Positions 16,407 through 24,480 of a DNA stretch of 64,000 nt are shown here, one piece after another. The position numbers and the translations under genes are program-made. The stretch spans positions 3,357,501 to 3,421,500 of the forward strand of contig NZ_CP051627.1 in the NCBI RefSeq assembly GCF_023208015.1, read 5' to 3'. Each line of letters opens with the position of its first letter. Positions within the stretch are counted from its first letter, which is position 1. Below the pieces are notes generated by a model. It did not search any database, was not told where the DNA came from, and worked only from the letters and a program-made list of their open reading frames with translations. Origin of the DNA: Thermobifida alba. GTDB taxonomy: Bacteria; Actinomycetota; Actinomycetes; Streptosporangiales; Streptosporangiaceae.

Positions 16407-17786
16407 TCACGCCGCCTTCTCGGCCTCCTGTCCGGGCTGTTGCGCGGAGGCCGCCGTGGGCTTGCGGGCGGCGAGCACGAGCACGGAGACGACCGCGCAC
16501 AGGGTCGGGGCGATCATGTAGGCCAGCAGGGTGGTGGGGGCGGTGCCCAGGGACACGAAGATGCCGCCGACCGTCGGGCCGATGATCGATCCGATCCGGC
16601 CGATGCTGTACGCCCAGCCGACACCGGTGGAACGGACCTGGGTCGGGTAGACCTGGGCGGCGACCGCGCTCATGCCGGTGATGCTGCCGCTGATGCCGAA
16701 GCCGACGATGAACACCGTCACCATCACGATCGCGGCGCTTCCGATGCCCAGGACGGTCACGCCGAGGAACACCGCGCCGAGCAGGTAGCAGCCGCCGACC
16801 GCCTGCACGAGGGAGCCGCGCCGGTCGCTGAGGATGCCGAGCGCCAGGCCGCCGGCGACGCCGCCCAGCTGGTACAGGGACGAGGCGACGAGCGCGTTGG
16901 TGTCTCCGAGTCCCGCCTGGGTGAACAGCGCCGGCAGCCAGTTCGACAGGAAGTAGATGATGAGCAGGTTGAGGAAGAAGACCAGCCACAGCAGCAGCGT
17001 CGTCACGGCGCGGCCGTCGGTGAACAGGGCGGTGATCGGGGAGCGGGTCACCTTCTGCTCGGTGATCGTGAACCGGGTGCTCCCGTCGGTCTGCAGGCTC
17101 GGGTCGATCTTCCGGAGGATCCGGGCGAGCTTGTCGTGGGAGCCCTGCTGGACGAGCAGCTTCGTGGACTCCGGCAGCCAGAGCAGAGCGGCCACCAGCA
17201 GCACGAGCGCGAGCCAGCCGCCGCTGTGGAAGACGGCCTGCCAGCCGAACGCGGGGATGAGCGCGGAGGAGACCATGCCGCCGACGAACATCCCGAACGT
17301 CATTCCGCAGACCACGACCGTGACCACGGTCGACCGGACCCGGGCCGGCGCGTACTCCGCGGACAGGGCGATCAGGTTGGGGGTCAGTCCGCCCATGCCG
17401 ATACCGCTGATCAGGCGCAGGACCAGCAGCACCTGCACCGACGTGGCGAAGACCGCGGCGGCGGTGAAGACACCGACGACCCCGATCGACAGGATGATCA
17501 TGTTCCGCCTGCCGTAGCGGTCGGCGAGCGGGCCGAGCAGCATGCCGCCGACCATCATCCCGAACAGGTTGACCCCGAAGACCGGGCCGAAATCGCCGAC
17601 GTCGATCCCCCACTCCTGGGAGATCGCCGGGGCGGTGAAGCCCATGGCGCCGACGTCGAAACCGTCGATGATGGCGATCAGCAGGCACAGCACGACCACG
17701 CCCAGCTGCATCCCCGCCATCCGGCCGCCGTCGATGATCCGGTCGACGAGCACGCCTCCCGTGTTGTCCGGCTTGTTACCGTCCAC
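16407..17786 (-). CDS. MFS transporter, aromatic/carboxylic acid:H+ symporter (AAHS) type
   Basis: A 459-residue, 12-helix transporter. The first helix carries IAIIDGFDVGAMGFTAPAI, whose DGFD motif is characteristic of AAHS proteins such as PcaK, BenK and MhpT. Motif A is GPLADRYGRRNMIIL and helix 5 contains GMTFGMFVGGMVS. It probably imports an organic acid, plausibly the substrate of the downstream CoA-ester pathway. A copy of the island operator lies 97 bases upstream of the start (17884-17901). The gene ends at a strong hairpin. Confidence 0.85.
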   Translation of the reverse strand: MDGNKPDNTGGVLVDRIIDGGRMAGMQLGVVVLCLLIAIIDGFDVGAMGFTAPAISQEWGIDVGDFGPVFGVNLFGMMVGGMLLGPLADRYGRRNMIILSIGVVGVFTAAAVFATSVQVLLVLRLISGIGMGGLTPNLIALSAEYAPARVRSTVVTVVVCGMTFGMFVGGMVSSALIPAFGWQAVFHSGGWLALVLLVAALLWLPESTKLLVQQGSHDKLARILRKIDPSLQTDGSTRFTITEQKVTRSPITALFTDGRAVTTLLLWLVFFLNLLIIYFLSNWLPALFTQAGLGDTNALVASSLYQLGGVAGGLALGILSDRRGSLVQAVGGCYLLGAVFLGVTVLGIGSAAIVMVTVFIVGFGISGSITGMSAVAAQVYPTQVRSTGVGWAYSIGRIGSIIGPTVGGIFVSLGTAPTTLLAYMIAPTLCAVVSVLVLAARKPTAASAQQPGQEAEKAA

Positions 17787-17883
17787 CTCTTCCTCCCTCT
17801 GTGCGGGCTGGACGCGTCACAGCAAGACCTGCGGGTGCGGCGCCGACCGGCTCCGGGGGAACACGGGCCACCCCACCCGTTTT

Positions 17884-17901
17884 TTACTTACTGTAAAGTC
17901 A
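17884..17901. promoter_or_regulatory. Island operator site a (AAHS transporter promoter)
   Basis: The motif TTACTTACTGTAAAGTCA, with core ACTTACTG at 17886-17893, is one of ten related sites in the catabolic island. It lies 97 bases upstream of the transporter start. Confidence 0.6.
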
Positions 17902-18013
17902 GTGAAAAAAGTAACACCAATCCCCGGGGAGGACAATGCCCCGGTCCGCACGGTGTTCCGCGCCCCGGTTCACGGAGGGGCGGGAACGCCGTGCGGGCGC
18001 CCCGCGTCGCGGC

Positions 18014-18802
18014 TCACCCGGTGGGCGAGGCGTTCACCCCGCCGTCGACGACGATCCGCTGCCCGGTGACGTAGCCGGCGTCCTCGGAGACCAGGAAGCG
18101 CACCACCCGGGCCACGTCGTCGGGACGGCACACCCGCCCCAGCGGCATCGACGCGTCCAGCGCCTCCGCGCTGTCCTCGCCGAGCTTGGCGCGCACCAGG
18201 CGGTCGCCCATGTCGGTGGCGACCAGGCCGGGGGCGACGATGTTGACGTGGATGCCGTGGCGGACCTCCTCCTTGGCCAGGGTGAGGGCCAGCGCCTCCA
18301 GGGCGGCTTTGCCCATGTTGTAGGGGGCCCCGTTGGGCCGCATCTCGCTGACCTCGCTGCTGGAGATCATCACCACGTCGCCGCGCCGCTGCTCGCGCAT
18401 GCCGGGGAGCAGCCGTCCCAGCAGGCGGTGGACGCCCAGCGCGTGCACGCTGACGACCCGGTGCAGCTCCTCGAAGGAGGTCTCGGCCACCGGCAGCCCC
18501 CGGCTGGCGATACCCGCGTTGTGCACGAGCAGGTCCACGTGCCCGTAGGCGTCGAGCGCGGCGTCGGCCAGCGCGTCGACCTCGGCGACCTCGCCGACCG
18601 AGGCGGCCACGCAGACCGCCCGGCCGCCCGCGTCGGTGATCTCGGCGACCAGGCTCTCCGCGGCCTCGCGGTCGCGTCGGTAGTTGACCACCACGGCCGC
18701 CCCGTCGGCGGCCAGCGTGCGGGCGATCGCACGCCCGATGCCCCGGCTGGCTCCGGTCACCAGGGCCACCCGTCCCGCCAGCTCCGGGGTGTTCGCACCC
18801 AT
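18014..18802 (-). CDS. SDR-family dehydrogenase/reductase (FabG-like)
   Basis: A 262-residue classical short-chain dehydrogenase. TGASRGIGRAIA gives the cofactor loop (about 15-27), VHNAGIA the NNAG-type motif, MISSSEVSEM the catalytic serine and YNMGKAALEALAL the YxxxK pair. The C-terminal GQRIVVDGGVNAS is typical. It likely oxidises a 3-hydroxyacyl-CoA or alcohol intermediate of the island pathway. It is divergent from the dienoyl-CoA-reductase-like gene, with operator site b between them. Confidence 0.85.
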   Translation of the reverse strand: MGANTPELAGRVALVTGASRGIGRAIARTLAADGAAVVVNYRRDREAAESLVAEITDAGGRAVCVAASVGEVAEVDALADAALDAYGHVDLLVHNAGIASRGLPVAETSFEELHRVVSVHALGVHRLLGRLLPGMREQRRGDVVMISSSEVSEMRPNGAPYNMGKAALEALALTLAKEEVRHGIHVNIVAPGLVATDMGDRLVRAKLGEDSAEALDASMPLGRVCRPDDVARVVRFLVSEDAGYVTGQRIVVDGGVNASPTG

Positions 18803-18868
18803 GAGTGTTCCTCCTTGTCACCGCGGGGAGCCGCCGGGTCCGGCGGCCCGTTCCCAGTCTGCCATATT

Positions 18869-18884
18869 GACTTACTGTTAAGTC
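18869..18884. promoter_or_regulatory. Island operator site b (divergent SDR / flavin reductase promoters)
   Basis: GACTTACTGTTAAGTC is the most symmetric copy: GACTTA and TAAGTC form perfect six-base arms around CTGT. It lies 54 bases before the plus-strand gene and 66 bases before the minus-strand gene, so it could control both. Confidence 0.65.
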
Positions 18885-18938
18885 GAATACTATTTTCGCC
18901 GGTACGGGACTCACAGACGAACAAAGGACGGTGGCGGT

Positions 18939-20837
18939 ATGGACGAGGACCCGCTGTTCACCCCACTGGAGGTCGCGGGCGTCCACCTGAGGAACCGGAT
19001 CGTCATGGCGCCGATGGGAACCGGGCTGGAACGCGACGGGCACATCACCGACGCGGTGGTCGCCTACTACCGCCGCCGAGCGGCCGGCGGGGTGGGAGCG
19101 GTCACGGTCGAGGCGCTGCTCGTCGATCCCGCCACCCGGGGCCCTGAGCCGCACATCCACAGCCGCGCCTACCTGCCCGGCCTGGCCCGCCTGGCCGAGG
19201 CGATCCGCGCCGAGGGCGCCGCGGCCGGAGCCCAGCTGATGCACCCGGGGCGCCAGGTGCTCACCGGCCGCAGGGTCGGCCCCTCACCGGTCCCGCTCAA
19301 CTCGGTCTCGCCGGTGCCCGACGCGCTGAGCACCACCGAGATCGCCGAGATCGTCGACTACTTCGCCGAGGGCGCGGCACTCGCCCAGGAGGCCGGATTC
19401 GACTACGTCGAGGTCCACGGCGCGCACGGCTACCTCGTCTCCGACTTCCTGTCGCCGCTGGCCAACCAGCGCGACGACGCCTACGGCGGCTCCCTGGCCA
19501 ACCGGGCCCGCTTCGCCCGCGAGGTGGCCCGCGCGATCCGGGCCCGCTGCCCCGACCTGCCGCTCTTCTACCGGTTGAGCGGGGAGGAGGCGCTGCCCGG
19601 CGGGACGACCGTCGACGACGCCGTCACCGTCGCCCGCTGGCTGGAGGAGGACGGCGTCGCCTGCCTGAGCATCTCCTCGGGCACCTGGAAGTCCCTGCAC
19701 ACCACCATTCCCCCGATGTGGGTGCCGCGCGGGCAGCTCGTGCCGCTGGCCGCCCGGGTCCGCCAGGCGGTCTCCGTCCCGGTCATCTCGGTCGGGCGGC
19801 TGCACGACCCCGCCAGTGCGCGCCGTGCGCTGCGCGAGGGCGCCGCCGACCTCGTCGCCATCGGCCGGGGGCTCATCGCCGACCCCGACTGGGCGAACAA
19901 GGTCGCCGCGGGACGGGAGGCGGACGTCCGCCCGTGCATCTCCTGCAACGCCTGTGTCGACCAGGTGGGCCCGGGCGGGGAGGTGGTGTGCACGGTCAAC
20001 CCCGCCATCGGACGGGAGGAGGACTGGGCGGTCCGGCCCGCCGCCCGCTCCCGCAGGGTCGTCGTGGTGGGCGGCGGGCCCGCCGGGATGGAGGCGGCCC
20101 GGACCGCCCGCCAACGCGGCCACCGGGTGCTGCTGCTGGAGCGGTCCCCGCGGGTCGGCGGGAAGCTGGCAGTCGCGGCCAGCGCCCCCAGCAAGCACGA
20201 GGTGTTCCGGTTCCGCGACTGGCAGGAGCAGGAACTGCGGCGGCTGGGGGTGGAGGTGCGCACCGGCGTGGACGCCACCCCGGAACTGCTGCGCGCGGAG
20301 AAGCCCGACGCCGTCATCCTGGCCACGGGCGCGGCTCCCCTGCTGCCGCCCATCCCCGGGCTGGACCTGCCGCACGTCCACGACGCCCAGGAGTACCTGA
20401 ACGGCCGCCGCCCGGTGGCCGCGGGCTCCCCGGTGGCGGTGCTGGGCGGCGGCGCCACCGGCTGCGAGACCGCCGAACTGCTCGTCGAGGCCGGAGCGAA
20501 GGTCACCGTCGTGGAGATGGCCTCGTCGGTGGGCCGGGGCATCGAGGCGATCACCCGCCGCTACCTGATCAAGCAGTTGCGGAAGCGGGGGGTGGAGTTC
20601 GTGACCGGGGCGCGCGTGGTGCGGGTCGGCCCCGGCGAGGTGGTCTACGAGTCGAACGGCGAGGAGCACTCCCTGGCGGCCGAGCACGTGGCCGTGGCGC
20701 TGGGCTGGCGCTCCCGCGCCGCCGACCTCGTCGACGCCCTGGCCGGCCACGAGGTCCACGTGGTCGGCGACGCGGACCGCCCCGCAGACTTCGTGGCCGC
20801 GGTCCGCTCGGGAGCGGAGGCGGGCCTGGCGGTGTGA
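18939..20837 (+). CDS. NADH:flavin oxidoreductase, 2,4-dienoyl-CoA reductase (FadH-like) type
   Basis: A 632-residue multidomain flavoenzyme. The N-terminal half is an old-yellow-enzyme barrel: LRNRIVMAPMGTG, GAQLMHPGRQ and VEVHGAHGYLVSDFLSPLANQRDD, the last with the catalytic H-x-x-H-G-Y region. A 4Fe-4S cluster is implied by RPCISCNACVDQ plus a later cysteine in VVCTVNPAIG. The second half is an NAD(P)H/FAD module with VVVVGGGPAGMEAARTA and VAVLGGGATGCETAELL. This is the full E. coli FadH-like layout, reducing dienoyl-CoA or related enone substrates. It supports metabolism of unsaturated or cyclic acyl-CoAs in the island. Confidence 0.88.
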   Translation: MDEDPLFTPLEVAGVHLRNRIVMAPMGTGLERDGHITDAVVAYYRRRAAGGVGAVTVEALLVDPATRGPEPHIHSRAYLPGLARLAEAIRAEGAAAGAQLMHPGRQVLTGRRVGPSPVPLNSVSPVPDALSTTEIAEIVDYFAEGAALAQEAGFDYVEVHGAHGYLVSDFLSPLANQRDDAYGGSLANRARFAREVARAIRARCPDLPLFYRLSGEEALPGGTTVDDAVTVARWLEEDGVACLSISSGTWKSLHTTIPPMWVPRGQLVPLAARVRQAVSVPVISVGRLHDPASARRALREGAADLVAIGRGLIADPDWANKVAAGREADVRPCISCNACVDQVGPGGEVVCTVNPAIGREEDWAVRPAARSRRVVVVGGGPAGMEAARTARQRGHRVLLLERSPRVGGKLAVAASAPSKHEVFRFRDWQEQELRRLGVEVRTGVDATPELLRAEKPDAVILATGAAPLLPPIPGLDLPHVHDAQEYLNGRRPVAAGSPVAVLGGGATGCETAELLVEAGAKVTVVEMASSVGRGIEAITRRYLIKQLRKRGVEFVTGARVVRVGPGEVVYESNGEEHSLAAEHVAVALGWRSRAADLVDALAGHEVHVVGDADRPADFVAAVRSGAEAGLAV

Positions 20838-20857
20838 CCCCGGGCGGGAACACGTCG

Positions 20858-20891
20858 GCGGGGGTGTCCGGCTTCGGCCGGACACCCCCGC
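20858..20891. terminator. 15-bp hairpin with TTCG loop between convergent genes
   Basis: GCGGGGGTGTCCGGC and GCCGGACACCCCCGC pair perfectly around TTCG, a very stable tetraloop. It lies between the FadH-like gene stop (20837) and the TetR stop (20916) and can serve both. Confidence 0.85.
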
Positions 20892-20915
20892 TCCGGTTCC
20901 ACCGGTGCGGCCTGC

Positions 20916-21536
20916 TCAGCGGCGGTAGCCGTTGAGCAGGAGCTTCGCGATCTGTTCGGCCACCTCGTCGACCGAGAGCCGGCCCCTCGGGTCGAACCAG
21001 CGGTAGGACCAGATCGAAGCGCCCAGCAGGGTGGCCGTGGCGACCGACGGGTCGATGTCGAGCAGTTCCCCGCTGGCCACGCCCTCCGCGTAGAGACTGC
21101 GCATGACCTCGGTGTACTCGCGTTCCCGCTGGCGCATCTCCTTCTCCCGCTTGGGCGAGAGCAGACCGCGCTCGTTGTAGAAGACCGTGTTCGCGTCGAG
21201 GTTCCGCAGGATCGTCCGGGTGTGCTCGACGAGGAGGGCGTGGATGCGCTCTCCTGCGCTGCCCGGCCCGTCCGCGATGGCGCGGAACCGTTCCAGCGCC
21301 TCGTCCACGATGCTGTTCACGATCGCGAACAGCACGTCTTCCTTGCTCTTGAAGTAGTAGTAGATGGCCGGCTTCGTGAACCCGATACGGTCCGCGATGT
21401 CGTCCAACGACGTGACGTGGTAGCCCTTCTCGCGGAACAGCGCGGTGGCGACCTTGATGATCTGGGTGCGCCGGTCGTTTCCCGCCTGCCCCCGGGTGCG
21501 GCTCCGCCGCTTCTCTGGTGTTGCCCTAGCCATCAC
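20916..21536 (-). CDS. TetR-family regulator, probable regulator of the catabolic island
   Basis: A 206-residue TetR protein; the start is GTG 21536 or the adjacent ATG 21533, and no strong ribosome site separates them. The N-terminal HTH reads IIKVATALFREKGYHVTSLDDIADRI then GFTKPAIYYYFKSKEDVL, a textbook TetR recognition helix. The C-terminal ligand domain is helical and ends NGYRR. It is the only DNA-binding regulator inside the 16.4-43.3 kb island, so it is the best candidate to bind the repeated ACTTACYG operators, with an acyl-CoA as likely ligand. No clear copy of the motif was seen before its own gene. Confidence 0.88.
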   Translation of the reverse strand: MMARATPEKRRSRTRGQAGNDRRTQIIKVATALFREKGYHVTSLDDIADRIGFTKPAIYYYFKSKEDVLFAIVNSIVDEALERFRAIADGPGSAGERIHALLVEHTRTILRNLDANTVFYNERGLLSPKREKEMRQREREYTEVMRSLYAEGVASGELLDIDPSVATATLLGASIWSYRWFDPRGRLSVDEVAEQIAKLLLNGYRR

Positions 21537-21624
21537 ATGGTCCGAATCCGGGTTGTTCTGCCACGCCTACGTTGGTGCCGTTCCCGTACCGTCCGTCGAT
21601 CGGGTGAACCGACACGGGGGCACC

Positions 21625-22398
21625 CTATCTGTCCTGGAAGCGAGGGGAGCGCCGCTCCTTGAACGCCGCCACGCCCTCCTGCTGGTCGTGGCTTCCGTGG
21701 AGAAGGGCGGTCGCCTCGACCGAGTAATCGTATCCCTCCGCACTGCCACGGTTGAGAATCCGCTTGGCCACCTGCAGCGCGAGGGCGGGTTTGGCCGCGA
21801 TGAGGCCGGCCAGGCGCAGCGCCTCGTCGAGGTGCTGCCCCTCGGGGGTCACCGTGGTGACCAGTCCGGCGAGGCGGGCCTCCTCCGCGTTGAGCCGCTC
21901 ACCGGTGAAGATCATGTGCTTCAGCCAGTGCAGGTTGGTGTTGGCGGGTCCGCGGACCACGCCGAGTCCGGGCATCAGGCCGACCGCCGCCTCGGGGGTG
22001 CCGAACTGGGCGGTGCTGTCGGCGACGACGATGTCGGTCACCATCGTCAACTCGCAGCCGCCGCCGAGGGCGAAGCCGTGCACGGCGGCGATCGTCGGCT
22101 TGGGGAAGGTCTCGAAGGCGCGGAACGCGGCGAAGGCGAGGTCCTGGTAACGGCGGCGGGCCGGGATGTCGTCGAGGCCCCCGAAGCCCTCGATGTCGCC
22201 GCCCGCGCAGAAGCAGCGCCCCGCACCGTGCACCACCAGCACCCGGACCCGGGGGTCCGCGGCGGCGTCCGCGAGCAGGCGCTGCAGGTCGGTCCAGAAC
22301 TCGAACGGCAGCGCGTTGAGCTTCTCGGGACGGTCGAGGGTGACCACCGCCGCCGAATCCTTCACGGCCACGGCCAGCATGCCATAGCGCTCATCCAT
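21625..22398 (-). CDS. Enoyl-CoA hydratase/isomerase (crotonase) family
   Basis: A 257-residue crotonase. ATG 22398 sits five bases from AGGGGG; a GTG at 22401 is too close. Oxyanion-hole sequences are CFCAGGDIEGF (about 62-72) and HGFALGGGCELTMVTD. Both catalytic acids of true hydratases appear present: the E of GGGCELT and the E of GTPEAAVGLMPG. It hydrates 2-enoyl-CoA intermediates. The gene is transcribed away from the SnoaL-like gene, with operator sites c and d in the gap. Confidence 0.87.
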   Translation of the reverse strand: MDERYGMLAVAVKDSAAVVTLDRPEKLNALPFEFWTDLQRLLADAAADPRVRVLVVHGAGRCFCAGGDIEGFGGLDDIPARRRYQDLAFAAFRAFETFPKPTIAAVHGFALGGGCELTMVTDIVVADSTAQFGTPEAAVGLMPGLGVVRGPANTNLHWLKHMIFTGERLNAEEARLAGLVTTVTPEGQHLDEALRLAGLIAAKPALALQVAKRILNRGSAEGYDYSVEATALLHGSHDQQEGVAAFKERRSPRFQDR

Positions 22399-22413
22399 CA
22401 CAACCCCCTAGAT

Positions 22414-22429
22414 TACTTAACAGTAAGCC
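22414..22429. promoter_or_regulatory. Island operator site c (crotonase promoter)
   Basis: TACTTAACAGTAAGCC; on the other strand it reads GGCTTACTGTTAAGTA, nearly identical to site b. It lies 16 bases upstream of the crotonase start, a position where a bound protein would block transcription. Confidence 0.6.
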
Positions 22430-22508
22430 AAGAGCCAACGGCGGCCCGCCGCCCCGCCGGCGGCGACCCGGGCCCCGGCCGCGCGAACCCGCCGGTTCCT
22501 CGGTATTC

Positions 22509-22524
22509 TACTTACCGTTCATTA
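22509..22524. promoter_or_regulatory. Island operator site d (SnoaL-like gene promoter)
   Basis: TACTTACCGTTCATTA, sharing the left half and centre with the other sites but with a degenerate right half. It is 36 bases upstream of the GTG at 22560. Confidence 0.5.
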
Positions 22525-22559
22525 AAATACCAGTGTCCGTCGCCCCGAGGAGGCCGCTC

Positions 22560-23366
22560 GTGGAACCCTACGTCGCCCTGATGCGCCGCTACTGCGTCGA
22601 CTACACGACCGCGCACGATCCGTCGGTCTGCGACGAGATCATGTCCGAGGACTACGAGATCACCATCTCCGGACGGTCCCTGGGGATGGCCGACTACCGC
22701 CGCGTGGTCACCACCACCTTCCGGCGCTTCCCCACGCTCATGCTCACCGTGCACGACATGGTGCTCTCCGGCGACCGTCTGGCCATGCGGTTCAGCGAAC
22801 ACGGCGCCCTCGGCACCGACGGCTCCCAGGTCGCGGTCTGGCCGGGCATCTCGCTCTACCGCTGGGACGGCGAACGGCTCCTCAGCTGCCGCGTGGAACA
22901 GGACTTCCTCGGCCGCGACGAGCAGGCCGCGTCCGACACCACCCGCCCCCTCGAAGCCCCCCACCCCGACCCGTGGGCGACCACCCGCGACGCTCCCCGC
23001 GCCGAGCGCGCCGAGAAGGCCCTGCGCTCCTGGCTGGACGGCGCCGTGGCCGACGGGGGCGACCTGTTCACCGCGCCGCAGGTGCGCCTGCTGGAGACCG
23101 GCACCACCCCCGGCCCGCTCCTGACCGGCCAGAGGGTGGTGGTCGACGACCTGTTCTCGGCCGGCGACCGGGTGGCCGCCGCGCTCACCGTGCACGGCGA
23201 CTACGCGGGCGGGCTCCCCGGGGTGGCCGACGCCGCGCGGGGCGCCGCCGGCACCCTCGGGGCGACCCTGCTGGCCCGGGTCGACGGCGACGAGGTCGTC
23301 GCCGTCGACCTGGTCCGGGACCGCTGGGGACTGGTCAAGCGCCTGAACGCGGCGGTGCGGGACTGA
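22560..23366 (+). CDS. SnoaL-like / NTF2-fold protein with two domains
   Basis: A 268-residue protein from GTG 22560, placed by GAGGAGG about six bases upstream; a GTG at 22533 lacks one. The N-terminal half (YVALMRRYCVDYTTAHDPS to LLSCRVEQDFLGR) has the polyketide-cyclase-like SnoaL/NTF2 pattern. The second half (ALRSWLDGAVADGG onward) looks like a more divergent repeat of the same fold. Members of this fold act as cyclases, isomerases or hydratases, but no catalytic residue can be assigned here. It is probably a cytoplasmic enzyme of the island pathway. Its 3' end overlaps the CaiB-like gene on the other strand by 32 bases. Confidence 0.65.
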   Translation: MEPYVALMRRYCVDYTTAHDPSVCDEIMSEDYEITISGRSLGMADYRRVVTTTFRRFPTLMLTVHDMVLSGDRLAMRFSEHGALGTDGSQVAVWPGISLYRWDGERLLSCRVEQDFLGRDEQAASDTTRPLEAPHPDPWATTRDAPRAERAEKALRSWLDGAVADGGDLFTAPQVRLLETGTTPGPLLTGQRVVVDDLFSAGDRVAAALTVHGDYAGGLPGVADAARGAAGTLGATLLARVDGDEVVAVDLVRDRWGLVKRLNAAVRD

Positions 23367-24480
23367 CCTGCTCCCGCGCCCAGGGGCCGTCGCCGTCGAG
23401 TTCGGGGGCGACGGCCCGGCGCACCTCGTGGCCCGCGAAGCGGATCGGGCAGCCGGGCTGCTCCACCGTCCACTCCTCCCCGGCGGTGACCACTCCGCCG
23501 CGGGACCGCAGGTGCGGGTCGGCCGCCGCCTCCGGGAGCGTCCGCACCGGCGAGACGCACACCTGCGCGTCGCCGAGCAGGTCCAGCCACTCCGCCAGCG
23601 GCCGTTGCGCGAAGACCGCGGCCAACTCGCCGATCGCGGTCGGGTCGGTCCGCCGGTCGGCCAGGTCGGGGCGGTCCAGCAGGGCCACCAGGCGCTCCCA
23701 GAACACCGGTTCCAGCGCGCCGACGGCGATGTGCCGCCCGTCGGCGCAGGCGTAGACCCGGTAGCAGGGCAGGCCGCCGTTGAGCGGCCCGCTCTGGTTC
23801 GCCCAGTCGGGGCCGCCCGCCAGGTGGGCGGACATGGGCAGGGCCAGCGCCCAGTGCGCCGCCTCGTACAGGGAGACGTCCACGTGGCTGCCGCGCCCGG
23901 TCGCCCTCGCCTGGAGGACTCCGGCGAGGACGGCGGTCGCCGCGAGCGACCCCCCGGTCATGTCGGCGGTGAGCACCGCCGACAGCGCCGGTCCGCTCTC
24001 CGCGCTCCCGGTGGTGCTGAGCACTCCCGCCTCGGCGCAGAAGTTGATGTCGTGGCCCGGCTCGTGCGAGCGCGGACCGTCCTGTCCGTAGCCGCTCAGC
24101 GACACGTAGACCACGGCCGGGTTGCGTGCGGCGAACTGAGCGTAGCCGACCCCGAGGCGGTCGGCCACCCCCGGCCGGAAGCTCTCCAGCACGGCGTCGG
24201 CCCGTTCGCCCAGCGCCAGTACCAGGGCGACGTCGTCGGGGTTCTTGAGGTCGAGCGCGACCGACCGCTTCCCCGCGTCGAGGAACTGGTGGACCGCCGA
24301 GACCCCGTCGGCGACCTCGGGCGCCTCGTGCCGCAGGTCGTCGCCGACCCCGGGCCGCTCCACCTTGACGACCTCGGCGCCGAGGTCGCGCAGCAGCCGG
24401 GTGCAGGACGCGCCCGGCAGCAGCCGGCTCAGGTCGAGGACGCGCACCCCCGCGAGGGGGCCGCCGCCGGTGCCGCTCAC
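23335..24480 (-). CDS. CaiB/BaiF family CoA-transferase, AMACR-like
   Basis: A 381-residue protein from GTG 24480, whose first base pairs overlap the stop of the FadB-like gene (GTGA). The N-terminus GPLAGVRVLDLSRLLPGASCTRLLRDLGAEVVKVE and the EPGHDINFCAEAGVLS motif fit the alpha-methylacyl-CoA racemase branch of the class III CoA-transferase family; the conserved aspartate lies in GHDIN. It may epimerise a 2-methyl-branched acyl-CoA or transfer CoA. Racemase activity would fit an island that processes methyl-branched acids. It is translationally coupled behind the acyl-CoA dehydrogenase and FadB-like genes. Confidence 0.82.
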   Translation of the reverse strand: MSGTGGGPLAGVRVLDLSRLLPGASCTRLLRDLGAEVVKVERPGVGDDLRHEAPEVADGVSAVHQFLDAGKRSVALDLKNPDDVALVLALGERADAVLESFRPGVADRLGVGYAQFAARNPAVVYVSLSGYGQDGPRSHEPGHDINFCAEAGVLSTTGSAESGPALSAVLTADMTGGSLAATAVLAGVLQARATGRGSHVDVSLYEAAHWALALPMSAHLAGGPDWANQSGPLNGGLPCYRVYACADGRHIAVGALEPVFWERLVALLDRPDLADRRTDPTAIGELAAVFAQRPLAEWLDLLGDAQVCVSPVRTLPEAAADPHLRSRGGVVTAGEEWTVEQPGCPIRFAGHEVRRAVAPELDGDGPWAREQVSPAPPRSGA

